Origin: Litoreibacter roseus
GTDB lineage: Bacteria; Pseudomonadota; Alphaproteobacteria; Rhodobacterales; Rhodobacteraceae
DNA: 64,000 nt
NCBI RefSeq assembly: GCF_009811795.1
Contig: NZ_BLJE01000003.1
Location: 370,630 to 434,629 of the forward strand
Direction of reading: 5' to 3'
Below the pieces are notes generated by a model. That model was not told where the DNA came from, did no database searches, and saw only the letters and a program-made list of their open reading frames with translations. The position numbers and the translations under genes are program-made. This document shows, one piece after another, positions 1 through 8,752 of the stretch (positions within the stretch are counted from its first letter, which is position 1; every line of letters begins with the position of its first letter).

Positions 1-574
1 ATCTTGATGTGCGTATGCCTCGCGATTGCCGCCTATGTGCTGGCCGTCAAACACAACTACCCGTCCGAGGCGTTTCCCGGATGGCGCGCGGTTCTGGTGT
101 CCGCGGTCGCGGCGCTGCCCGGTTTCATCACCGCCGTCATCATCGTCGGCGGTGTTGTCTGGCGTCTTCACCGTCACCGGTCCGGGGCGTTCGGAGCGAT
201 CTATGCGCTGGTCCTGACGGGGCTTGTCTACAGATCCCTTGACTGGCCAGCGTTCAAACTTGCGATCCAGACCTCTGTCCGGACAACAGCCATGGTCATG
301 ATCCTCATCGGTTGCGCCGATCTTCCTGCCGATTGCGAAGTCTCTGGGTATGGATCCGACGCAGTTTGGCATCATGATGCTGATGAACCTCGGGTTGGGT
401 CTCTGTACGCCAACGGTGGGAACCTGCCTGTTTGTGGGCTGCGCCGTCGGCAAGGTTCCGATCGAAGACGCGCTTAAAACGATCTGGCCGTTTCATCTGG
501 CGATCTTCGGGGCCTTGATGCTGGTGACCTATGTGCCTGCAGTGTCGCTGACACTTCCATCGCTTCTCGACTGA
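1..574 (+). pseudogene. TRAP transporter large permease (DctM), 3' remnant, disrupted
   Basis: This is the C-terminal part of a TRAP-type permease that begins before the window. The recognisable pieces lie in different frames: frame 1 from base 1 to about 154, frame 2 from about 155 to 180 (reads SGVFTVT), frame 1 again from about 181 to 318 (SGAFGAIYAL through VMILIGC), then frame 2 to the stop (IFLPIAKSLG, then GLGLCTPTVGT). At about 318 the expected stretch of roughly 60 residues between the VMILIG helix and the IFLPIA segment is also missing. Intact DctM proteins of this family keep these blocks in one frame, as the second system at 14438 does. Two small frameshifts plus a deletion argue for real decay, although poor sequence at this spot would look similar. 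The substrate is unknown. Confidence 0.8.
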
Positions 575-690
575 CATCCAAGCGTTCGCGCGACGTAACG
601 GAGTTTTCCGGGGCGACCGACTTCATTTGACAACCTCGCTGTTCCCGCAAGGATGGCGGTTGGGAAGGTCATGGGCTGAGGGAGGTCTGG

Positions 691-1563
691 ATGGATTTGC
701 TTATTTCGGTGTTTTTGCCGATATCGCTTGCGATTATCATGTTTTCGTTGGGGCTTGGGTTGACGGTCGCGGACTTCGTCCGAGTGTTTCGCCAAGGTCG
801 TGCGCTAATCGCAGGTCTGTGCGCTCAGGTGATTTTGCTGCCGGTCGTGGCGTTCGGGTTCGTCAAGGCGTTCGGTTTATCCGGCGAACTGGCCTTTGGT
901 GTCATGATCCTCTCGGTATGCCCCGGCGGTGTGACCTCGAACATGCTGACGAAGCTGGCGGGTGGCACGCTGGCGCTTTCCATTTCGCTCACAGGCCTGA
1001 TCAGTTTGCTGTCCGTGGTCACGGTTCCGGCGCTCGTGGTGTTCTGGGCCTCAGTGTTTCTGGACGAGGGCGCGCTTTCGGTAAGCATAACCGGGCTTGC
1101 GCTGGTGATGTTTGCGATCACCGCCGTCCCCGTCATGTTGGGCATGGTTTTCCGAAAGCTGGCCCCCGCGTTGGCGGACCGGATTGAACGGTCGGTGTCT
1201 GCCCTTGCGGCGTTGCTTTTCGTGCTCGTCGTCATTGGCGCACTAGCGGCGTCTTGGGACGTCTTGATGGACAATCTTGCGACACTCGGCGGGATCACGT
1301 GCGCTATGGTCGTGTCCTTGCTGGCCTTGGGTTGGATCGTTGCAAAAGGTCTCGGTTTGCCCCCAAGGGACCGGGCGGCCATTTCGATCGAAACCGGCAT
1401 TCAGAATTCGACGCTTGGGATCACGTTGGCGGGTCTCTTGACCGGCGGGGCCGAGGTCTTGCCCGCCATTGCCTTGCCTGCCGCAATCTACGGCGTGCTG
1501 ATGTATCTGGGCGCTCTGCCCGCGGTCTTTGCGATGCGCTACAGATTGAAAGGGGTGGCCTGA
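691..1563 (+). CDS. Bile acid:sodium symporter (BASS) family transporter
   Basis: A 290-residue, almost wholly hydrophobic inner-membrane protein with about nine or ten membrane segments, the usual size for BASS carriers. The segment CPGGVTSNMLTKLAGG (about residues 79-94) and the later motif EtGIQNSTLG (about 235-244) match the two crossover motifs that line the sodium and substrate sites in this family. The start is supported by GAGGGAGG about 8 bases upstream. The FAD dehydrogenase gene starts two bases after its stop, so the two are surely co-transcribed. The family takes up organic anions with sodium; the substrate here cannot be read from sequence, but the neighbours suggest a small organic acid. 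It lies directly after a broken TRAP permease and may serve the same catabolic need. Confidence 0.85.
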   Translation: MDLLISVFLPISLAIIMFSLGLGLTVADFVRVFRQGRALIAGLCAQVILLPVVAFGFVKAFGLSGELAFGVMILSVCPGGVTSNMLTKLAGGTLALSISLTGLISLLSVVTVPALVVFWASVFLDEGALSVSITGLALVMFAITAVPVMLGMVFRKLAPALADRIERSVSALAALLFVLVVIGALAASWDVLMDNLATLGGITCAMVVSLLALGWIVAKGLGLPPRDRAAISIETGIQNSTLGITLAGLLTGGAEVLPAIALPAAIYGVLMYLGALPAVFAMRYRLKGVA

Positions 1564-1564
1564 T

Positions 1565-3205
1565 ATGCAGAGCGATGTCGTCATCATCGGCGCGGGTCTC
1601 GCTGGTCTGGTCGCCGCAAGCGAATTGGTCCGGCGCGACAAGACCGTTACCATTTTGGATCAGGAAGGTCGCCAGAACCTGGGCGGTCAGGCGTTCTGGT
1701 CCCTGGGCGGGCTTTTCATGATCGACACGCCCGAACAGCGGCGGATGCGTGTGCGCGATACCCCTGCTTTGGCCTCTGGCGATTGGTTTGGATCGGCACA
1801 GTTCGACCGTCCCGAAGATCATTGGCCGCGGGCCTGGGCCGAGGCCTACCTCGAGTTTGCATCCGGTGAGATGCGCAGTTGGTTGCACAAAAAAGGGATG
1901 CGCTGGTTTCCTGTGGTTGGCTGGGCCGAGCGCGGGGGGTCACATGCGAGCGGACACGGAAACTCTGTACCGCGGTTTCACATCACGTGGGGCACAGGGC
2001 CGGGTGTGTTGAAGCCTTTCGTTGATGACGTGTTGGCAGCGGAGGAGCAGGGAAAGATCACGTTCGGATTCCGTCACCGCGTGACGGGACTCGAAATCAC
2101 GGCCGGTGCGGTTACCGGCGTCACCGGTGAAGTGCTTGCCCCAGACGATGCGGTCCGGGGTGCCAAAACAAACCGGGATGTGATCGACACATTCGATATT
2201 CGCGCGGATCAGGTGGTCGTGACATCGGGCGGGATCGGCGGAAATTTTGATTTGGTGAGGCGCAACTGGCCCGATGAGAAATACGGATCCTTGCCAGCCA
2301 AAATGGTGTCAGGCGTCCCGGATCATGTCGACGGGTTGATGCTGGACATCGCGGGCACTGCCGGGGCGGAACTGATCAACACCGACCGCATGTGGCATTA
2401 CTGCGAGGGCGTGCAGAACTGGGATCCGATCTGGCCGCATCACGGTATTCGCATTCTGCCTGGACCGTCCTCGCTGTGGTTTGATGCGACTGGGGACCGT
2501 CTGCCTGCGCCGTGCCTGCCGGGGTTCGACACACTGTCCACATTGCGAGAAATCTGCAGGCGCGGCCATGATCATACGTGGTTTGTGCTGACCCAGAAGA
2601 TTATCGAGAAAGAGTTTGCCCTATCCGGCTCGGAACAGAACCCTGATCTGACGAGCGCCAAATGGGGTGAGGTCCTGAAATCCCGGTTGGGCAAAGGGGC
2701 CACGCCTGCAGTTGAAGCCTTCAAAGAGAAAGGGGAGGATTTCGTTGTTGCGAAGGATTTCGACGCAATGGTTGCGGGTATGAACCAGTTGGGCGGCAAC
2801 CTGATAGATCCGCATCGCTTAAAGACCCAGATAGAGGCACGCGACGCCCAGATCGATCATAGCTTTACCAAGGACGCGCAGGTCTCGGCTATTCGAACGG
2901 CGCGCAACTATCTTGGGGACCGTTTGATCCGAACCGCGAAGCCCCACAAGATCCTTGATGCGGCAAACGGGCCGCTGATCGCGGTCAAATTGCATGTCGT
3001 AACGCGAAAAACCTTAGGCGGGCTTCACACCGATCTGGACGGACGTGTTTTCGCACCCGGCGGGGCTACCATCGCAGGGCTCTACGCGGCCGGGGAGGCT
3101 TCGGGATTTGGCGGTGGCGGATACCACGGCAACAATGCGTTGGAAGGAACTTTTCTGGGTGGCTGCATTCATTCCGGGCGGCGGGTCGGGCGCGCGGCGG
3201 GATGA
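1565..3205 (+). CDS. FAD-dependent dehydrogenase (ketosteroid-dehydrogenase/fumarate-reductase type)
   Basis: A 546-residue flavoprotein. The N-terminus carries the dinucleotide-binding motif VVIIGAGLAGLVAASEL followed by an acidic residue in the next strand (LDQEG). The C-terminal part has the second FAD motif GLYAAGEASGFGGGGYHGNNALEG, typical of the fumarate reductase/3-oxosteroid 1-dehydrogenase superfamily, in which the last glycine-rich turn closes the FAD site. The length fits the group annotated simply as FAD-binding dehydrogenase. It starts immediately after the BASS transporter gene and its last four bases (ATGA) overlap the start of the next gene, so the three form an operon. The physiological substrate is not known. 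Cytoplasmic location is likely because there is no signal peptide. Confidence 0.85.
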   Translation: MQSDVVIIGAGLAGLVAASELVRRDKTVTILDQEGRQNLGGQAFWSLGGLFMIDTPEQRRMRVRDTPALASGDWFGSAQFDRPEDHWPRAWAEAYLEFASGEMRSWLHKKGMRWFPVVGWAERGGSHASGHGNSVPRFHITWGTGPGVLKPFVDDVLAAEEQGKITFGFRHRVTGLEITAGAVTGVTGEVLAPDDAVRGAKTNRDVIDTFDIRADQVVVTSGGIGGNFDLVRRNWPDEKYGSLPAKMVSGVPDHVDGLMLDIAGTAGAELINTDRMWHYCEGVQNWDPIWPHHGIRILPGPSSLWFDATGDRLPAPCLPGFDTLSTLREICRRGHDHTWFVLTQKIIEKEFALSGSEQNPDLTSAKWGEVLKSRLGKGATPAVEAFKEKGEDFVVAKDFDAMVAGMNQLGGNLIDPHRLKTQIEARDAQIDHSFTKDAQVSAIRTARNYLGDRLIRTAKPHKILDAANGPLIAVKLHVVTRKTLGGLHTDLDGRVFAPGGATIAGLYAAGEASGFGGGGYHGNNALEGTFLGGCIHSGRRVGRAAG

Positions 3206-4188
3206 TTGTTGTTTTCGGTGCGGGCGCGATCGGCTGCTTTGTCGGGGGAATGCTGGCCGCATCTGGGACTCCTGTGACCCTGATCGGACGCGCCAAAGCG
3301 ATGGCACCGCTTGAAGGCAACTTCACTGTGTGCGCCCTAGGCGGTCAACCGATGGCCGTTCCCGCCATGCACGTGACACGGGCCACAGAGCCGGGAGCCT
3401 TGGCGCAGGCCTCAACCGTACTGGTCTGCGTGAAATCGGGTGACACCAAAGATGCCGCCCGCGCTATCACGGCCTGCGCCCCACAGAACGCACGCGTGAT
3501 CAGTCTGCAAAACGGCGTGACCAATGCGACAACCTTGGCAGGGGCCCTTGGGGCCGAACGGGTCACGGCGGGCATGTTCGGCTTCAATGTCATCCAGTCG
3601 CCGGCCGGTTCGTTTTCCCAGGTAACGGAAGGCGAAGTTGTTCTTGGCGAGACGGGCGCTGATCTTGTGAAGACTTTCCAGCCCACCGAAATCCATGCAG
3701 CAACGAATCCCAACATCGAAGGCATCCAATGGACGAAGCTTTTGATGAACCTGAACAACGCCCTCAACCTTCTGTCCGGGATCGGTTTGAAGACGCAGCT
3801 TCAGGATCGCCAATGGCGCCGCGTACTGTCTGTTGCGATGTCCGAGGGGATCGCCGTCGCCCGCGCTGACGGCGTGCGGCTTGAACGTGTAGGCAAGGTG
3901 CATCCCAAGCTTTTGCCCTCACTCTTACGGTTGCCGGACATTCTTTTCTCTCGTGTTGCCAATGCGATGTTGCGCATTGACCCGGCAGCGCGCAGTTCCA
4001 TGGTGGCCGACTATCATGCGGGTCGCCCGTCGGAGATCGCGTGGCTCAACGGCTTTATTGTGGACCGGGCGGCTGAACACGGGTTGCATGCGCCGGTCAA
4101 CACAAAGATCTGCCAATTGGTGAATTCCGCTTTTGCGGCTGAGGATCGCGTAGATCTGAACTTATCCGCCGGTCAGCTGCTGCAATAA
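3202..4188 (+). CDS. Ketopantoate reductase-family protein (ApbA/PanE)
   Basis: A 328-residue protein with an N-terminal NADP-binding motif, GAGAIGCFVGGMLA (about residues 6-19), and the conserved lysine of CVKSGDT and the QNGVTN segment that follow in ketopantoate reductases. The C-terminal helical domain contains KLLMNLNNALN, matching the family's conserved K-N catalytic region. PanE reduces 2-dehydropantoate to pantoate with NADPH, but many paralogues in catabolic operons act on other 2-keto acids. Here the gene overlaps the FAD dehydrogenase gene by four bases and closes a transporter-dehydrogenase-reductase operon, so a catabolic role is at least as likely as pantothenate synthesis. I therefore give no symbol. 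Confidence 0.8.
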   Translation: MIVVFGAGAIGCFVGGMLAASGTPVTLIGRAKAMAPLEGNFTVCALGGQPMAVPAMHVTRATEPGALAQASTVLVCVKSGDTKDAARAITACAPQNARVISLQNGVTNATTLAGALGAERVTAGMFGFNVIQSPAGSFSQVTEGEVVLGETGADLVKTFQPTEIHAATNPNIEGIQWTKLLMNLNNALNLLSGIGLKTQLQDRQWRRVLSVAMSEGIAVARADGVRLERVGKVHPKLLPSLLRLPDILFSRVANAMLRIDPAARSSMVADYHAGRPSEIAWLNGFIVDRAAEHGLHAPVNTKICQLVNSAFAAEDRVDLNLSAGQLLQ

Positions 4189-4320
4189 TCGCCTAGGCGA
4201 CCCTGCGGCATAACAAGTTTTTTCCCGAGATTAGAAACAAACCTGCGCTACGTTGGTTGCTTTGAGACGGCGGCACACTGCGCGTCTTTGGCCGCGTGTG
4301 AAAAGAGGGGAGACCACACC
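4189..4320. other. Intergenic gap before the TPP enzyme gene
   Basis: The 132 bases between the ketopantoate-reductase-like gene and the TPP enzyme gene hold no gene. The AAGTTTTTT stretch at 4214 and the AT-rich part that follows could be the start of a promoter zone, but no clear -35/-10 pair or inverted repeat is visible. Confidence 0.25.
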
Positions 4321-5970
4321 ATGACAAAAGCGTCTGATCTGTTTGTGAAATGCCTGGAGGCGGAAGGCATCAAGCGTATTTTTGGTGTTCCCGGCGAAGA
4401 AAACGCCGATTTCATGATGTCCCTGCAAAGTTCTTCGATCGAGTTCGTTCTGACCCGGCACGAACAGGGCGCGGCCTTTATGGCGGCGGTTCACGGGCGT
4501 CTTACAGGAACTGTCGGTGTTTGCCTTGGCACGCTTGGTCCGGGCGCCACCAACCTGATGACCGGTGTGGCCGATGGCAACATGGACCGCGCACCTATGC
4601 TGGTCATTACAGGGCAGGGGGCCACGACCCGGCTGCATAAGGAAAGCCATCAGGTGATGGATGTCGTCGATATGTTCCGGTCGGTCACGAAGTGGTCTCA
4701 GGCGGTGCTTCACCCCGATGCCATCCCCGAGATTGTCCGTAAGGCCGTCAAGGTGGCACAAACTGAAAAGCCCGGGGCCGTTCACATCGAAATTGCAGAA
4801 GATATCGCGGCGATGGAAACCGATGCGGTGCCCCTTAAGCGCGTGGACGTTCGCAGACCAGCGCCAGACCAACTGGCGCTGGATGATGCGTGGGCGCTTA
4901 TCTCTCAGGCCAAACGCCCGCTGATCATTGCAGGCAACGGCACAATCCGTACCCGCGCCAGCAAGGCCTTACGGTCATTCTGCGAAAGCACGGGGATCGG
5001 CGTTCTGATGACTTTTATGGCCAAAGGCGCGTTGGATCTGGAAGATTCGCGATGTCTCTTTACCATCGGAATGGGCCAGCGCGACTTCCCGATGCCCGTG
5101 GTCGAGGATGCGGACGTCATCATCACCATGGGCTACGATATGGTCGAGTATCCGCCGGAAAGCTGGAACTCGAAAGACACAGCGAAGATCGTCCATATCG
5201 ATTTCATCCCGGCTGAGGTCGACAAGCACTACATTCCCGAGGTCGAAGTCATTGGCGATCTGGCCCACGCGATCGAAGAGCTTTGCGTCCGCGCCGGTTC
5301 CGCTGAACTGAGTTACGATTTCTCAAAGCAAAAGGCCCTGCGCGAGAAGATGCAGGACGAGTTTGCGGCCCATGCCGATGAAACCGGTGCGGGCCCGATC
5401 ACACCGCAGAAGGCGATTGCCGATGTACGTGCTTGTCTTGGACCAGAAGATATACTCCTGTCTGGTGTGGGCGCCCATAAGATGTGGGTGGCCCGACATT
5501 ATCAGGCACATGAGCCTGGGACCTGCCTCATCTCCAATGGGTTTTGCTCCATGGGGATGCCTTTGCCGGGTGCGATCGGCGCCGCGTTGTCTTGTCCGGG
5601 TCGCAAAATTCTAGGTCTCGCAGGTGACGCGGATTTTCTGATGAACATGCAAGAGATGGAGACAGCAGCACGGCTGGGATCCGATATCGCGATGCTGGTC
5701 TGGGAAGACAACGCCTATGGTCTCATCGAATGGAAGCAGGAGCAGGAGTTCGGCACCCACACCGACCTGACTTTTACCAACCCGGACTGGATCAAGATGT
5801 CCGAAAGTTTCGGGTGGAAAGCGTCGCGGTGTGACAGTGCGGACGAGCTGCAGGGCCACCTGCGCGCAGCCCTCGATCATGACGGGCCTGCGCTTGTCGT
5901 GATGCCGGTGGATTACTCTGAAAACATGAAACTGACCGAGCGGCTTGGGCATGTGACTGCCAGCCTCTGA
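4321..5970 (+). CDS. Acetolactate synthase-type thiamine diphosphate enzyme
   Basis: A 549-residue TPP-dependent enzyme with the three domains of the acetohydroxyacid synthase family: an N-terminal Pyr domain (IFGVPGEEN and the catalytic glutamate in TRHEQGAAFMA, about residue 50), a central domain, and a C-terminal PP domain with the metal/TPP motif GDADFLMNMQEMETA...DNAYG (about 436-466). The usual GDG reads GDA here. Members of this type are annotated as catabolic acetolactate synthase (two pyruvate to acetolactate and carbon dioxide) but include glyoxylate carboligase-like and sulfoacetaldehyde-like relatives. The start at 4321 is preferred over an upstream in-frame ATG because GAGGGGAG lies 8-9 bases before it and homology starts at MTKASDLF. 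Glutamate dehydrogenase follows after 24 bases. Confidence 0.75.
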   Translation: MTKASDLFVKCLEAEGIKRIFGVPGEENADFMMSLQSSSIEFVLTRHEQGAAFMAAVHGRLTGTVGVCLGTLGPGATNLMTGVADGNMDRAPMLVITGQGATTRLHKESHQVMDVVDMFRSVTKWSQAVLHPDAIPEIVRKAVKVAQTEKPGAVHIEIAEDIAAMETDAVPLKRVDVRRPAPDQLALDDAWALISQAKRPLIIAGNGTIRTRASKALRSFCESTGIGVLMTFMAKGALDLEDSRCLFTIGMGQRDFPMPVVEDADVIITMGYDMVEYPPESWNSKDTAKIVHIDFIPAEVDKHYIPEVEVIGDLAHAIEELCVRAGSAELSYDFSKQKALREKMQDEFAAHADETGAGPITPQKAIADVRACLGPEDILLSGVGAHKMWVARHYQAHEPGTCLISNGFCSMGMPLPGAIGAALSCPGRKILGLAGDADFLMNMQEMETAARLGSDIAMLVWEDNAYGLIEWKQEQEFGTHTDLTFTNPDWIKMSESFGWKASRCDSADELQGHLRAALDHDGPALVVMPVDYSENMKLTERLGHVTASL

Positions 5971-5994
5971 CCCTTCCCCAAAGAAAGCCTTCCA

Positions 5995-7341
5995 ATGAGC
6001 CAATCGAAGATTGATCTGGACGATTTCATGTCCGATCTGAAAGACCGCACGCCACATGAAGATGCGTTTCATCAGGCTGTCAGCGAGGTGGTGCCGGACC
6101 TTTTGCCGCTCATCAACGACAACGAGGATTACCGTACCGCGGGGCTTTTGCATCGCCTCACGGAACCGGATCGGGTGATCAGTTTCCGGGTGGAGTGGCG
6201 CGATGACGACAATATCGTTCAGGTCAATCGCGGCCACCGGGTGCAGTTCAATTCGGCCATAGGTCCTTACAAGGGTGGGCTACGGTTTCATCCAACCGTC
6301 GACCTTTCCATGCTGAAATTTCTGGGCTTCGAACAGACGTTTAAGAACGCGCTGACTGGCCTGCCCATGGGCGGCGGGAAGGGTGGCGCGGATTTCGATC
6401 CCAGCGGGCGCTCGGATGCTGAGATCATGCGATTTTGCCAGTCTTTCATGCTTGAGCTTTACCGCCATATTGGACCTGATGTTGATGTGCCTGCAGGGGA
6501 CATCAATGTCGGCGCGCGGGAAATCGGGTGGCTCTTCGGTGCGTATAAGCGCATTCGCAATCAGTTCGAAGGTGTCCTGACCGGGAAAGGCTTGTCTTAT
6601 GGGGGTAGTGCCATGCGGACAGAGGCGACCGGGTATGGCGTCGTGCAGTTCTTGGGGCACGTGCTGGACCACAAAGACGACAGCATTGAGGATAAGACGA
6701 TTGTTATTTCAGGCGCGGGCAACGTTGCCACATATGCCGCCGAGCTTGCGGTTGAACGGGGTGGAAAGGTCGTGACCCTGTCTGACAGCGGCGGATACAT
6801 CCACGACGAAGAAGGCTTGACCCAAGAAAAGATCGACTGGGTTCGGGACCACAAAGCGAAGTCCGGTACAAGCCTCGAGGCCTACGCAGATGAGTTCGAT
6901 GCGACATGGCACTCAGACGAGGCCCCGTGGGGGGTGACCTGCGAGATCGCCCTGCCATGTGCCACGCAGAACGAACTGGATGCTGACGGTGTGAAGGCGC
7001 TGATCGACAATGGCTGCATCGCATTGATCGAGGGTGCCAACATGCCAACGACGTCCGAGGGCAAGAAAGTTGTCGCGGACAGCGATCTGCTTTTTGCGCC
7101 GGGGAAGGCGGCCAATGCCGGCGGTGTTGCGGTGTCGGGCCTAGAGATCAGTCAAAACAAGATGCGGCGGGATCTGAGCCGAGACGAACTGGCGGATGAG
7201 CTTCAGACGATCATGAAAGACATCCATGACAAATGTGCGGATGCGGGCACTGACGGGGACAAGGTCGACTATGCCAAGGGCGCTAACGTCGCCGGGTTCA
7301 AGAAGGTCGCCGACGCAATGATGGCGCAGGGTGTGTTCTAG
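5995..7341 (+). CDS. gdhA: NADP-type glutamate dehydrogenase
   Basis: A 448-residue hexameric-type glutamate dehydrogenase, which interconverts 2-oxoglutarate plus ammonia and glutamate. Characteristic elements are PYKGGLRFHP (about residues 84-93), GGGKGGADFDPSG with the catalytic lysine (about 118-130), PAGDINVGAREIGW (about 155-168) and a C-terminal Rossmann domain opening with VISGAGNVA. The glutamate site GGVAVSGLEISQN near the C-terminus is also present. The length is that of the bacterial NADP-linked class (about 445-450). It begins 24 bases after the TPP enzyme, so both may be expressed together. Its stop lies 82 bases before the start chosen for the next gene. Confidence 0.93.
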   Translation: MSQSKIDLDDFMSDLKDRTPHEDAFHQAVSEVVPDLLPLINDNEDYRTAGLLHRLTEPDRVISFRVEWRDDDNIVQVNRGHRVQFNSAIGPYKGGLRFHPTVDLSMLKFLGFEQTFKNALTGLPMGGGKGGADFDPSGRSDAEIMRFCQSFMLELYRHIGPDVDVPAGDINVGAREIGWLFGAYKRIRNQFEGVLTGKGLSYGGSAMRTEATGYGVVQFLGHVLDHKDDSIEDKTIVISGAGNVATYAAELAVERGGKVVTLSDSGGYIHDEEGLTQEKIDWVRDHKAKSGTSLEAYADEFDATWHSDEAPWGVTCEIALPCATQNELDADGVKALIDNGCIALIEGANMPTTSEGKKVVADSDLLFAPGKAANAGGVAVSGLEISQNKMRRDLSRDELADELQTIMKDIHDKCADAGTDGDKVDYAKGANVAGFKKVADAMMAQGVF

Positions 7342-7423
7342 CGATTTGCTTCAGAGCAGCTTTCCGGACCTGACCAGTGGGCTACATCTCAGCCCAACCC
7401 TCAGTCAGAAGATCGGTCTTAGC

Positions 7424-8752
7424 GTGAGCACCTCTCAGAAAAAAAGCAGACCCGTGGCCGTGCCAAGCAGCAGATTGGCGCGTCTCGCCCGGTTGGGGGG
7501 CATGGCATCCGGCGTCATGGGCGGCATGGCTGTGGACGGGGCGCGGCAGTTCGCCCAAGGGCGTAGACCGGAATTGCGAGATCTTTTACTGACCCCGTCC
7601 AATGTCACCCGCGTTGCCGATCAACTCGCGCGCATGCGCGGTGCGGCGATGAAAGTCGGTCAGCTCATGTCCATGGATGCGGGCGACATGCTTCCGCCAG
7701 AGCTTGCAGACATTATGGCACGTCTGCGTGCCGATGCTGATCACATGCCGCCCGCGCAACTCAAGACTGTGCTCAACGAGAATTGGGGAAAGGGCTGGCT
7801 GCGCCAGTTTGAAACCTTTGACGTGCACCCCATCGCTGCGGCTTCTATCGGTCAGGTTCATCGCGCCAAGACAAAGGACCAGCGCGATCTTGCGATCAAG
7901 GTTCAATATCCCGGCGTTCGCAAAAGCATCGACAGCGACGTCGACAATGTGGCTGCATTAATCCGAATGTCTGGTTTGCTCACCCGAAAGATTGACGTGG
8001 CGCCGTTGCTGGCTGAGGCAAAGCGGCAGTTGCATGAAGAGGCAGATTACGAGCAAGAGGGGCGCTATCTCGAGGCATTTCGAGAATTGCTTTCAGCGGA
8101 TGGCGACCTTGTGCTGCCTGAGCTTCACCAAGAACTCACAACACCGAACGTGCTTGCGATGTCCTATGTCGACGGCGTTCCCATCGAACAGGTCGCAGAC
8201 GCCCCGCAGGCCGAGCGGGATCGGGTTATGGCGATCCTCATCAACTTACTTTTGCGCGAGCTTTTCGAGTTTCACTTTATGCAGACCGATCCGAATTTCG
8301 CCAACTATCGCTATGATCCGGCCTCGGGACGTGTGGTCCTGCTTGATTTCGGGGCGGCCCGCAGATTCCCCTCTGACGTCGCGAACAGTTACCATACGCT
8401 TCTTTTGGCAGGCTTGAGCGGGTCACGCGCGGATATCCATGCGGCCGCTCGCGCAATCGGCTTTTTCGACGATGACACAGCGCCCCATCATCGGGATACA
8501 ATCGTCGAGATGATCGATATCGCGTTTTCCGCGCTGCGCCATGATGGGCCATTTGATTTCGCCAATACGGACATTGCGGACCAGTTGCACGAAGCGGGGC
8601 AAGCCTTGGGTATGGATCAGGAATTTGTTCATGTGCCGCCGGTTGACGCTTTCTATATGCAACGCAAGTTTGCCGGTCTCTACTTGCTCGCACACAGATT
8701 GCGGGCGCGTGTAAATGTCCGAGAGTTGCTTGAGCCTTACGTCTCGGACTGA
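7424..8752 (+). CDS. ABC1/UbiB-family atypical kinase
   Basis: A 442-residue ABC1 (AarF/UbiB/ADCK) family protein. The family hallmark KxGQ appears as MKVGQLMSMDAGDMLP (about residues 73-88 from the chosen start), followed by the altered nucleotide loop AAASIGQVHRA, the lysine of LAIKVQYPG, and the metal-binding DFGAAR late in the kinase fold. These proteins support ubiquinone synthesis or lipid homeostasis in bacteria. An ATG-like reading 93 bases further upstream overlaps gdhA and encodes residues with no family resemblance, so the GTG at 7424 (VSTSQKKSRP) is preferred; confidence in this start is moderate. The 3' end overlaps the convergent gene by 16 bases. Confidence 0.85.
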   Translation: MSTSQKKSRPVAVPSSRLARLARLGGMASGVMGGMAVDGARQFAQGRRPELRDLLLTPSNVTRVADQLARMRGAAMKVGQLMSMDAGDMLPPELADIMARLRADADHMPPAQLKTVLNENWGKGWLRQFETFDVHPIAAASIGQVHRAKTKDQRDLAIKVQYPGVRKSIDSDVDNVAALIRMSGLLTRKIDVAPLLAEAKRQLHEEADYEQEGRYLEAFRELLSADGDLVLPELHQELTTPNVLAMSYVDGVPIEQVADAPQAERDRVMAILINLLLRELFEFHFMQTDPNFANYRYDPASGRVVLLDFGAARRFPSDVANSYHTLLLAGLSGSRADIHAAARAIGFFDDDTAPHHRDTIVEMIDIAFSALRHDGPFDFANTDIADQLHEAGQALGMDQEFVHVPPVDAFYMQRKFAGLYLLAHRLRARVNVRELLEPYVSD

